The notes under the pieces were generated by a model, which saw nothing but the letters and a program-made list of their open reading frames with translations, did no database searches and had not been told where the DNA came from. Of a DNA stretch of 56,865 nucleotides, positions 8,370 to 16,241 are shown piece by piece (positions within the stretch are counted from its first letter, which is position 1; the number at the start of each line of letters is the position of its first letter). The DNA lies in the NCBI GenBank assembly GCA_015063305.1, contig SVUJ01000012.1:5391-62255 (forward strand), written 5' to 3'. Origin of the DNA: Oscillospiraceae bacterium (GTDB taxonomy: Bacteria > Bacillota > Clostridia > Oscillospirales > CAG-272). A program made the position numbers and the translations under genes.

Positions 8370-10559
8370 TCATTTCTTAGACGCGCTGTCTATAAGCTCA
8401 AACGCGAAGAACCTGTTCGCGTCGCTCACTATCTTGGGAATTCTCGTTGAATTAACGTAAAATCCTCCGTTGCCGTTAAGGGTCATATATGCCTTTCGGC
8501 TCGCTCCGCGGTCGGTCAGAGAATAGAAGCGATACAGCCTCTCGCCGCCCTCGGTATCGGTTACCGTTATAGTCAGAAGGAGCTTGCTCGCGTCATTCAC
8601 GAGCGCCGTTTCCTCTTTCTCGGACATAAGATACTGATCCTCTATCGTGGTAGCCGCGATAGTTTCAAAATACCTTCTGAAAAGGTCGGTGGCGTATCTC
8701 ACGTAGGTCGTCTTTGTGCCGTTGGTCTCTGTGACCTCCACGGTGTCCGCCGTGACCGAAACCCTTCGGCCGTCGTTGCATACGATATATCCCGAAAGCG
8801 CCCTTGCCTGCTTACCAAGCGTGTTGTAGGCGTAGTAGGCGGTGGTTATGTCGAGCGACTGACCTGTAGCTCCATTCTTTGCCGTCACATCGGTCTGCGT
8901 GATATTCCATACAACTCCCGAGGTGTCGGTAACTTCAAGATAGGAGAAGGTGTTTACCGCATTTCCCTTCGAGTCTTTTCCAACCACCTCAAGATTTGTG
9001 GACATAACGTTGGTCGAGGTCTGCTCGGTCTTCGAGTTATCGAGCTCAAATTCTGCCCAATAGCCATCGGGCGTTTCTACTCTCAGCGTTTCCATAAAAG
9101 CGATATTGATAGGCAGAAGAGTAGTTTCTATCCACTTGTGGCTTTCCCAGGTAAGGAAATCAAGAGTGTGTCCGTCCACCTCAACTATCATATCGTAGTT
9201 GAACCAGGGCTCTTCCTCTCCCTTATCATTTTTATGATAAAGCACGGTATAAGCATAATAATTACCCGTTTCGGGGTCTTTTTCGCTTATCATTATCATC
9301 TGCGACACCTTGCCCACCGACTTATCGTTATCGTCGGTTATATTCGACACGAAGGATACCGTATACTCGGCATCAAATTCCCCGTCCTCGTTCATCAAGC
9401 CGTATTTGATAAGATCCTGGTCACTCGGCATGAGCTTTGTGACCCCGACAAGAGAGGGATCGGCAAGCGAGCTGAGCGCAGCAGTTATATTGTTGGTGTT
9501 AGGCACAAAGCCCGACTGCGTGGACAAGATAAATTCATAGGGGATAGACGCATTGACAGTTCCCTGTCTTTCCTCCATATCAATGTAGTTAAAGCCAACC
9601 ACACCGACTCTGCCGCCCTCGGCATCAGCGTCCTTTTTGGATATGAGGAAATTCTGCACGTCATAATAGGTGGTAACCGACATCGGGTAGGTGAGCATAG
9701 GATCCATAAGCGGCTCTACACCCTGGAGCATACACTCCATACCCGTATCGAGAACGTATACCGCATCTCTCTTGCTCTCGCCCGATGCGCTGATATCAAC
9801 GTACTGAACGTAATATCCGCCGCCTGTTACGAGCAGGTCTCCAACGATTATCTTATACTGCTTTCCGCTCGTATCGGTTAGTATATAATAGGCGGGGGTG
9901 TACTGATATTCCTCTCCGTCCTCGTTTATACGGATCTCGGGCGCGAGTCCGTATTCGGTAAATTCTCCGTTTTCGTCCTTTATAGGATCTTTTATCTTGC
10001 GCGTAGCAAGCGTGTATCCCGCGTTTACGCGGAAGGAGGAAAAGAGCTCCTTGTTAAATATGGCGTAGGGCGCGCCCTTTACCACAAATTCGCAGGTGTC
10101 GTCCTCTTTTTCGGTCTCGGTGTTATATCGGTGGAAGGTGAAGCTTCCCTCGCTGTTCACCACCTCAATGGAGCGTATGTGCTCGGCATCTATATGCGGG
10201 AATATCAGAAGTCTTCCCGAGCCAAGCTCAAATTCCTCGCTATACTCGGTGTCAAGAACGGCTATCACCTCAAACTCGCCGCTTTCCTCATCAACCTTTA
10301 CCAGCGTTCCGATATCTGTGATATAAAAGCCGTATTCACTCTCGGTGCTAAGCTTCACTCCGTCGGTGTCATACATAGCAAAGGTCTTGTTTTTATACTT
10401 GATAAAATATTTCGTGCCATCGGCGTCATAGAAGGGTATTCTCGTTGCGATATCGTTGACGATAATGAGCACGGGTATCAGAAGCGCCACGAGCACGGCA
10501 GATACGATAATAGCGATCTTGCGCCGCTTCATAAGCTTATCTTTTCGTTCTTTTATCAT
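8370..10559 (-). CDS. DUF4340-type membrane-anchored protein of a Gld-like ABC system
   Basis: 729 residues with one N-terminal membrane segment (about 15-35) after a basic start, then a large, mostly beta extracytoplasmic region rich in Asp/Glu/Tyr with repeated YxxxxxDTSGKQYKIIVG-like patterns typical of DUF4340 proteins. The ATG at 10559 overlaps the stop of the upstream gene as ATGA and has GGAGA upstream, implying translational coupling. It is the last gene of the ATPase-permease-GldG-DUF4340 operon. The DUF4340 protein is probably the extracellular auxiliary subunit; the transported substrate is unknown. Confidence 0.75.
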   Translation of the reverse strand: MIKERKDKLMKRRKIAIIVSAVLVALLIPVLIIVNDIATRIPFYDADGTKYFIKYKNKTFAMYDTDGVKLSTESEYGFYITDIGTLVKVDEESGEFEVIAVLDTEYSEEFELGSGRLLIFPHIDAEHIRSIEVVNSEGSFTFHRYNTETEKEDDTCEFVVKGAPYAIFNKELFSSFRVNAGYTLATRKIKDPIKDENGEFTEYGLAPEIRINEDGEEYQYTPAYYILTDTSGKQYKIIVGDLLVTGGGYYVQYVDISASGESKRDAVYVLDTGMECMLQGVEPLMDPMLTYPMSVTTYYDVQNFLISKKDADAEGGRVGVVGFNYIDMEERQGTVNASIPYEFILSTQSGFVPNTNNITAALSSLADPSLVGVTKLMPSDQDLIKYGLMNEDGEFDAEYTVSFVSNITDDNDKSVGKVSQMIMISEKDPETGNYYAYTVLYHKNDKGEEEPWFNYDMIVEVDGHTLDFLTWESHKWIETTLLPINIAFMETLRVETPDGYWAEFELDNSKTEQTSTNVMSTNLEVVGKDSKGNAVNTFSYLEVTDTSGVVWNITQTDVTAKNGATGQSLDITTAYYAYNTLGKQARALSGYIVCNDGRRVSVTADTVEVTETNGTKTTYVRYATDLFRRYFETIAATTIEDQYLMSEKEETALVNDASKLLLTITVTDTEGGERLYRFYSLTDRGASRKAYMTLNGNGGFYVNSTRIPKIVSDANRFFAFELIDSASKK

Positions 10560-12187
10560 CTGTTCTTTCTCCTGATCAGCACAACAGCCCCCGCGCATAT
10601 CGCGGCAACTGCGGGTACGGCGGTAAGGATAACGGTGTACTGCGTTACGGCAGCGGTGGTTATGCTATCTATATCGTAATCCGCAAAGGGCTTCATATCT
10701 ATTCCGACCGGCACAGGCTCGTGACCGATATAACGGCAAAGCGAGAGAAGAAGCTCGTTGTTTCCGTATCCGTCTGTTCCAAGACACTTTTCGAGCGCAA
10801 AGTCGGTAGAACCGAAGGCAATTACATAGGAGGACTCTATCATACTGCTGTAATTGGTCTCCTCAGTACTCTTCTGCTCCTCGGAAATGGTCATAAGCTT
10901 AAGCGGATTTGCCTCGGTAGCGCTCTGTGCAAGTATTCCCCCCGCATAAGCGCTTGCCTTGGGGCTGGTGGTGAATACGTCGTATATAGATCTTGTAACG
11001 CTGTTTGCCGTGTGCTGAGCGTAATCAAAATCAGAGTCGGAATCGTGCACCAGCTGATAGGTGGGCGCGAAGGATATCGACATAGCGCTCGGGAATACGA
11101 CGGTTCTCGGATAGCTGCTGCTTCGCATATCCTTTGTGATCGATGCTCCAAGTCCGTAATTTGCGTACTGAGCAAAGATATTTCTGCTCGAATCCTTGGA
11201 GTTGTCTGCCGATTCCTCTACTATATGGGGCATACCCTCGGAATTTCTGTCAAACACTATTCCCCACTCCTCAAGGTAATCCTCAAGGGCGTCGAGGCGC
11301 TTTCCGCCATTTGAATCAGGGCCGATAAACGCCATAAGCGAGTTGGTCTGATCAAGGAAATCGTCAAGCTTTGATATCTCGTCAACCGACATACCGTCGT
11401 TCACCTTGAAGTCGGACATCGGGTTGTATATCACGATAAGTCTGCAGTCCTCGGGTATCTCCTCTTCGAGAAGATCTATATCCTGAACGATATATCCCGA
11501 GTCCATAAGAGAAGCGCGAAGCGCTTCGGGCACACTCTCGCCGTGGTTGATCGTTATGCAGGCGATAGGCGACTCGGTCCTTGTGACCGCCAGAATTCCC
11601 GCGGTCAGCTTCTTTTCTCCGTTATACGCCCAAGCGGTCTCTCCGTCCTCGTCGAACGAGTAGAAGGTACGGCTGCTGTAAACTCTGAACTCTGTTCCGA
11701 ACTCAACTATCACGTTCGAGGGGGTGATGGTCGAGGTCGATGCCGACTTATACTTCGACACCGCCGAAGGATTTCTGTAGACGTTGTGGTATTTTACCTT
11801 TATGTGATCGGGGAATTCGCTCTGAAGCTCAAGCGCGGTATTGTGAACGTATCTGAGAGTAGTATCGTCCACGATATTGTCCGCCTCGTCACAAAAGATG
11901 ATGTTGATGGAGATGTCGGGGTCTCCGCTCTCCTCGCGTATCTGGTCGACCCTCTCTATGGCAGACGCCGTGCCAAACTCGTCGTCACCGTCTCGGATAA
12001 GGTCTATACACTCGTCCGAAAGCGTGAAGAGCATATCTGGCGTCATATCTATATACCAGGTAAATCTTGAGGCAAGCATGGAAAATATAAGATTTCCCAC
12101 TATCACCGCCGCAATTATCAGCGCGGTCAGCGCCGCCGTTACTCCCCCGTAGCGAAGCTTGCGGCTGTTAACAGAAGTTTTTTTCAT
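10556..12187 (-). CDS. GldG-like ABC transporter auxiliary protein
   Basis: 543 residues: one N-terminal membrane segment (about 14-38), a long extracytoplasmic domain containing the GldG/ABC_transp_aux pattern (SINIIFCDEADN..., CRLIVIYNPMSDF, SLMAFIGPDSNGGKRLDALEDYL), and a C-terminal membrane segment just before LIRRKNR. In Bacteroidetes GldG works with GldA and GldF; in Clostridia the same set occurs without gliding motility, with unknown substrate. It lies between the permease gene (23 nt upstream) and the DUF4340 gene (overlapping). Confidence 0.78.
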   Translation of the reverse strand: MKKTSVNSRKLRYGGVTAALTALIIAAVIVGNLIFSMLASRFTWYIDMTPDMLFTLSDECIDLIRDGDDEFGTASAIERVDQIREESGDPDISINIIFCDEADNIVDDTTLRYVHNTALELQSEFPDHIKVKYHNVYRNPSAVSKYKSASTSTITPSNVIVEFGTEFRVYSSRTFYSFDEDGETAWAYNGEKKLTAGILAVTRTESPIACITINHGESVPEALRASLMDSGYIVQDIDLLEEEIPEDCRLIVIYNPMSDFKVNDGMSVDEISKLDDFLDQTNSLMAFIGPDSNGGKRLDALEDYLEEWGIVFDRNSEGMPHIVEESADNSKDSSRNIFAQYANYGLGASITKDMRSSSYPRTVVFPSAMSISFAPTYQLVHDSDSDFDYAQHTANSVTRSIYDVFTTSPKASAYAGGILAQSATEANPLKLMTISEEQKSTEETNYSSMIESSYVIAFGSTDFALEKCLGTDGYGNNELLLSLCRYIGHEPVPVGIDMKPFADYDIDSITTAAVTQYTVILTAVPAVAAICAGAVVLIRRKNR

Positions 12188-12210
12188 ATCCTTTTACCTT
12201 CCTTTCGTTA

Positions 12211-12957
12211 TCAGCCCCAACGGCGCTTGTCATAAACGCGCACGGTGAGCAGGAGGAATACTCCTGTTATCGACAGATAGTAAACTATCGCGGCAATATC
12301 TATATACCCTTGTGAGAATGCCTCAAATCTGCTGAGAACGCAAAGCCAATCTATCACCATTCTTATAGCGTATACGTCTATGTAGGGCGTGACGGCGTTG
12401 AGCATAAGCATCACAAGTATTATTGCAACCGTTATCACCGCCGCGGCAAGCTGGTTCTCTGTGAGAGAGGAAACAAACATACCGATGGCGATAAACGCCG
12501 CTCCGATAAAGAGCAATCCCATAGTACAGCCAATGATATTGGCGGTCGAAGGACCGATGTGTATAGAGCTGTAATCCTGCGCCGCTCTCTCTGCGTTTGC
12601 GTAAGAGTAAAGCGGGAAGAAATTCACGCAGGACGCAAGCAGACTTCCCGCAAAAATCGTGAATGCCGCAAGGAATTTTCCTATAGTCATTCCCCAGATG
12701 GTGACGGGCGCTGTCATAAGTAGCTGCTCAGTCCTCAGCTTCTTCTCCTCGGCAAAAAGCTTCATCGTGAGCAGAGGGATAAGTATTATAAATGAAAAGG
12801 TTATAGCTGAAAAATAGGTAGCGGTATCATAGCTCGAAAGCGCGAGTGTGGTGTAACACAGTATCAGCGCCGACGCGGCGAGAAATACGCCTAAATAAAC
12901 GTATCCGATAGCGTTTATGAAATAAGAGCGAAGCTCCTTTTTGTAAATAGCAAACAT
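12211..12957 (-). CDS. ABC-2 type permease, GldF-like
   Basis: 248 residues with six predicted membrane helices. The N-terminus MFAIYKKELRSYF and the loop MKLFAEEKKLRTEQLLMTAP are typical of ABC-2/GldF permeases. It supplies the membrane channel for the ATPase encoded 47 nt upstream. The start is unusual: the only good Shine-Dalgarno (AAAGGAGC) lies about 25 nt before the ATG, with a 5-bp hairpin (TTGCC-ATAA-GGCAA) in between that could bring it close. An in-frame ATA sits at normal distance but would be an exceptional start. Confidence 0.82.
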   Translation of the reverse strand: MFAIYKKELRSYFINAIGYVYLGVFLAASALILCYTTLALSSYDTATYFSAITFSFIILIPLLTMKLFAEEKKLRTEQLLMTAPVTIWGMTIGKFLAAFTIFAGSLLASCVNFFPLYSYANAERAAQDYSSIHIGPSTANIIGCTMGLLFIGAAFIAIGMFVSSLTENQLAAAVITVAIILVMLMLNAVTPYIDVYAIRMVIDWLCVLSRFEAFSQGYIDIAAIVYYLSITGVFLLLTVRVYDKRRWG

Positions 12958-13004
12958 TTTATTTTTTTGCCTTATGGCAAAGCTCCTTTCCTGACAGTAG
13001 AATT

Positions 13005-14084
13005 TTACTTAGCGTCATCGTCAAAAAGTCCGGAAAATTCAGAGGTCTTTTTCTCGGTCTTTGAAAGCATACTCTTTGCAACCTCTGACTCAACACTTGT
13101 CTTCTGAGCGCGGCGTGCCTTGCTGTCCCTTCGCTCGTAACGTCTTTTCTCGGACGTCTGGTCTACTATCGTTATAAAGATATCCTCAAGGCTCATTCCA
13201 ACAGCTTCCATTCCCACAAGCGCCCACTTCTTCTCGGCGAGTGTGTAGAAGAGCGACTTTCTGATGTCCACTCCCACCTCGCTCTCTATCATATAGCAGT
13301 AAGCGTCGCCGTCACGCCCAGAGAGAAGCTCGGCGCGAACGATACCCGGCTTTGCTTTGAGCATAGCCATGACCTCCTTCTGAGGTCCGCATATCTTAAC
13401 GTTGAAGCGGCGGTTGTTTTCTACCGCTCGGGTTATATTCTCGGTAAGCTCGTCGGCAACGATGCGACCCTTGTTGATGATAACTATACGGTCGCATACC
13501 GCCTGTACCTCCTGAAGAATGTGTGTGGAGAGTATAACGGTGTGGTCGCGTCCAAGCGTACGTATAAGGTTTCTTACCTCAATTATCTGCTTGGGGTCAA
13601 GTCCGACGGTAGGCTCGTCAAAAATTATGACCTCAGGGCTTCCGATAAGCGCCTGAGCGATACCCACTCTCTGTCTGTATCCCTTGGAGAGGTTTTTGAT
13701 AAGGCGCTTGTAAACGTCGCCTATCTTTACTATCTCGCATATCTCGGCGAGATGCTTGTCCCTGTTGAGCTTACAGTTTTTGAGGTTGTAGTTGAATATG
13801 AGATATTCCTCAACTGTCATATCAAGGTAAAGCGGGGGCTGCTCGGGAAGATATCCGATGTGCTTTTTTGCCTCAAGGGGGTCAAAAAGGACGTCGTATC
13901 CCGCGATGGAAACGCTGCCCGAGGTTGCCGAGAGATATCCCGTGAGGATATTCATAGTGGTACTTTTTCCCGCGCCGTTAGGGCCGAGAAGACCAACGAT
14001 CTCTCCCTTTTTCACCTCGAAGCTGATATCGTCTACAGCGCAATTAGGGCCATAGTTTTTCACCAGATGATCGATCTTTATCAT
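13005..14084 (-). CDS. ABC transporter ATPase, GldA-like
   Basis: 359 residues. Walker A GPNGAGKST at 34-42, a degenerate signature LSKGYRQRVGIAQAL near 134, Walker B VIIFDEPTVGLDP near 155, and the switch histidine in VILSTHILQEV. A C-terminal extension (about 230-359) with a basic stretch resembles the regulatory tail of GldA/CcmA-type subunits. First gene of the operon, with AAAGGA and an extended -10 promoter upstream. It powers the GldF/GldG-like complex; the cargo is unknown. Confidence 0.88.
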   Translation of the reverse strand: MIKIDHLVKNYGPNCAVDDISFEVKKGEIVGLLGPNGAGKSTTMNILTGYLSATSGSVSIAGYDVLFDPLEAKKHIGYLPEQPPLYLDMTVEEYLIFNYNLKNCKLNRDKHLAEICEIVKIGDVYKRLIKNLSKGYRQRVGIAQALIGSPEVIIFDEPTVGLDPKQIIEVRNLIRTLGRDHTVILSTHILQEVQAVCDRIVIINKGRIVADELTENITRAVENNRRFNVKICGPQKEVMAMLKAKPGIVRAELLSGRDGDAYCYMIESEVGVDIRKSLFYTLAEKKWALVGMEAVGMSLEDIFITIVDQTSEKRRYERRDSKARRAQKTSVESEVAKSMLSKTEKKTSEFSGLFDDDAK

Positions 14085-14128
14085 AATGAGAAAATTCCTT
14101 TCATTATTTTCAAGCCAATATACAGTAC

Positions 14129-14137
14129 ATTATAGCA
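14129..14137 (-). promoter_or_regulatory. Extended -10 promoter of the Gld-like operon
   Basis: On minus TGCTATAAT, a TGn-extended -10 hexamer with only a poor -35 upstream, about 45 nt before the ATPase start codon. Confidence 0.55.
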
Positions 14138-14227
14138 CACATATATAAATAAATTATGAACGGTTTATTCCTATTTGAAAATTTTTTAAGGAGCAGACCG
14201 CCTATACGTAGGTGGACTTATTCGGCG

Positions 14228-14250
14228 GACGATTCGTGAATCGCCCCTAC
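14228..14250 (-). repeat. GTAG-hairpin repeat (family A), single copy
   Basis: On minus it reads GTAGGGGCGATTCACGAATC and continues to GTCC: GTAG then an imperfect hairpin. The same word occurs inverted at 56125-56149. Confidence 0.7.
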
Positions 14251-14270
14251 GAAAGGGATTGTATTAAAAA

Positions 14271-14379
14271 AGCCTCTCACTCTGGGAGAGGTGGCACGGC
14301 TTTGCCGTGACGGAGAGGGTGAATATTTTTAAATGCCCTCTCAGTCGCTGACGCGACAGCTCTCCCAAAGGGAGAGCCT
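14271..14379. repeat. Composite foldback element (family B), copy 1
   Basis: Ends AGCCTCTC and GAGAGCCT; both ends are small hairpins, with an inner GGCACGG/CCGTGACGGAGAGGG module facing CCCTCTCAGTCGC/GCGACAG. About 80% similar to 35681-35789, and the similarity continues ~70 bp past the right end into TAATAAAA and CTTCACCTT. Confidence 0.75.
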
Positions 14380-14555
14380 ATAATAAAAAAAAACTTCACC
14401 TTGGGGTGGGAATAAACAATTAAAGCAAATTGCCCCGAAGCTTGGCTGTCGGCACTGCCGACCGGACGACCGATGTGTATAGTGTAAAAAGGTTTGGAGA
14501 GGGGCGGGTATGACCCGCGGCAATAGCTCGGAGTAGTTCACACTACTCGCTAATT

Positions 14556-14633
14556 CCAACCCGATGGTGAAATAGTGTAAAAAGGTTTGGAGAGGGTTAA
14601 AGGGAGAACCTTTCCTTAAAAGGTTCTCCCTTG
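14556..14633. repeat. Dispersed repeat (family D) with terminator hairpin
   Basis: Contains CCAACCCGATGGTGAAATAG, AAAAAGGTTTGGAGAGGG and a 13-15 bp hairpin built from GGGAGAACC/GGTTCTCCC at 14601-14632. It is almost the reverse complement of 55746-55824. The hairpin lies just past the GNAT gene and probably terminates that operon. The rest of 14170-14555 holds repeats only, including a second partial copy of AAAAAGGTTTGGAGAGG at 14488. Confidence 0.65.
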
Positions 14634-14639
14634 CATCTC

Positions 14640-15119
14640 TTATTCTCTATACCTGAAAAGGTAAAAAAGCTCTGTGCCGTTTTTGCAAAGCCCCATACAC
14701 TCAAAGCCCAGCTCCTCATAGAGCACCTGAGCACGAAGGTTCGCGGTGTGGGTACTCAAAAACAGTCCGCCCTTCCCAGCCGCCTTTGCCGTGTTCTGGG
14801 CGAAAGACACTAAAAACGTGCCTATCCCCATGCCGCGCAGGTCATCTCTGACCGCCACCCCCATACAGGGTATTGAACTGTTCCAATCAAGGAAAAATAC
14901 GTACCCCGCCATTTTTCCGTCAAGCTCTGCCATCCAATACTTTCTGGTCGCGTCGGGACGGGCGCAGTACTTCAGCACTCCCCTTTCATTGTATCCGCGG
15001 CGATTGAAGAGCGCCCTCGACTCTGCCCCCATAACGGCAAAAAAGTCTGCTATGAGCGCCTCGTCACCCTCTCCTATCTGTCGCATCTTTATTTCTTTCA
15101 ATATATCGTTTTCAGCCAT
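14640..15119 (-). CDS. GNAT-family N-acetyltransferase
   Basis: 159 residues with the acetyl-CoA binding motif A (MGVAVRDDLRGMGIGTFLV; RGMGIG at 95-100) and a C-terminal motif B (LYEELGFECMG). It transfers an acetyl group from acetyl-CoA to an amine; the substrate is unknown. AAGGAG is well placed before the ATG. It follows holA by 15 nt and is the last gene of the ygiQ-holA-GNAT operon. It resembles RimI-type enzymes in size, but the sequence does not decide between protein and small-molecule acetylation. Confidence 0.85.
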   Translation of the reverse strand: MAENDILKEIKMRQIGEGDEALIADFFAVMGAESRALFNRRGYNERGVLKYCARPDATRKYWMAELDGKMAGYVFFLDWNSSIPCMGVAVRDDLRGMGIGTFLVSFAQNTAKAAGKGGLFLSTHTANLRAQVLYEELGFECMGLCKNGTELFYLFRYRE

Positions 15120-15134
15120 AATATTCTCCTTAAC

Positions 15135-16166
15135 TCAAAGCGCGCATATAAATCTTTCGATAGCTATATATCCCAGCGCCGAATTTTTAAGCGACGCATC
15201 TGCCTGTGAGCAAAGCTCAAGCGCCTGCTTCAGCTTCTCCATCGATTTTCCCGCCGCGCCCGCCGCGTATATCTTCACTCTGTATTCGTTTAGATTCAGC
15301 GCCGAGGCTATCTCGGACACCGACATTCCCTCCACGAGCAGCGATTTGATAAGTGTGAGGTCACAGATGACCTTCGACACCTCGCCAAGCACGATAACGG
15401 GGTCTATTCGGTGGAATTTCATCACCGCGAGGGCGTCAAGCGCCTTGTCGGGTTTACCGTCAACTATCGCGTTGGCCAGCGCAAAGCTGTCCGAGCTTAT
15501 CTCTGCCGAGCAGATGTTCTTCACGTCTTCTTCCGATACAGTGTTCCTGCCATTCCAGAGCAGATAATAGGATATCTTGTCTATCTCCGAGGCAAGTGTG
15601 AACATCGAAGCGCCGCAATAGTCTATCAAAAACGAGCAGACCTGCGGCGATGCTCCAACTCCGTTGTGCGCAAAATGCTTCGCCACCCAACCCGCAAGTC
15701 TTGAGGGTGGGATAGGCTCAAACCGCACGGGTGTGAGATATTTGGAAAGCTTGGTGAGAAGCGCCGAGGGCTTCTTAGGAAGGCTTCCCTCATTCATTCC
15801 ACCCGACGGAACAGATATTATCAGCACGTTATAGTCGTATTCCGAGAGCGTTCCAAGCACGTCGCAAAGGTCGTCTATCTCGGACGCCTTAAGGTCGTCA
15901 AGACAGAGCCCGTTGACCGTTACTATCTTTTGCTCCGCCATCATAGGAAAGGGCATGAGCGCGTCAAGGAGCTTGGGAGCGCTGTAGTCGAGCGCGTCTA
16001 TCTTCACGTCGTTGAATATCTCAAAGGTCGCGTCCGCACAGACCGCCTCTCTTGCCGACCTCACTGAAAACGCCTTCATATAGTCCTCTTCGCCAAAGAA
16101 GAGATATCCTCCCGAAAGTCCGCTTTTTATCAGCTTTCGAAACGCGTCTTCTTTAATTATCTCCAT
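15135..16166 (-). CDS. holA: DNA polymerase III delta subunit
   Basis: 343 residues, the usual length for HolA. Features are GGYLFFGEEDYMK at the N-terminus (the degenerate nucleotide-binding region), an AAA+-like fold, VSEEDVKNIC in the lid region, and the C-terminal collar domain with SYYLLWNGRNT. The delta subunit opens the beta sliding clamp in the clamp loader. Its start is preceded by GAAAGGGGGAAAAGG. It lies 68 nt after ygiQ, with a short tandem repeat filling the gap, and 15 nt before the GNAT gene. Confidence 0.9.
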   Translation of the reverse strand: MEIIKEDAFRKLIKSGLSGGYLFFGEEDYMKAFSVRSAREAVCADATFEIFNDVKIDALDYSAPKLLDALMPFPMMAEQKIVTVNGLCLDDLKASEIDDLCDVLGTLSEYDYNVLIISVPSGGMNEGSLPKKPSALLTKLSKYLTPVRFEPIPPSRLAGWVAKHFAHNGVGASPQVCSFLIDYCGASMFTLASEIDKISYYLLWNGRNTVSEEDVKNICSAEISSDSFALANAIVDGKPDKALDALAVMKFHRIDPVIVLGEVSKVICDLTLIKSLLVEGMSVSEIASALNLNEYRVKIYAAGAAGKSMEKLKQALELCSQADASLKNSALGYIAIERFICAL

Positions 16167-16180
16167 CGCCTTTTCCCCCT

Positions 16181-16241
16181 TTCTCTTATCTCTTATCTCT
16201 TATCTATTATCTATTCTCTATTCTCTTTTATCTTTTATCTG
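16181..16241. repeat. Short tandem repeat (TCTCTTAT/TCTATTAT units) between ygiQ and holA
   Basis: About 60 bp of pyrimidine-rich 7-8 bp units (CTCTTAT three times, then CTATTAT, CTATT, CTTTTAT). It starts at the ygiQ stop codon and ends near the holA ribosome binding site. Its length is prone to slippage and could tune holA translation. Confidence 0.7.
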
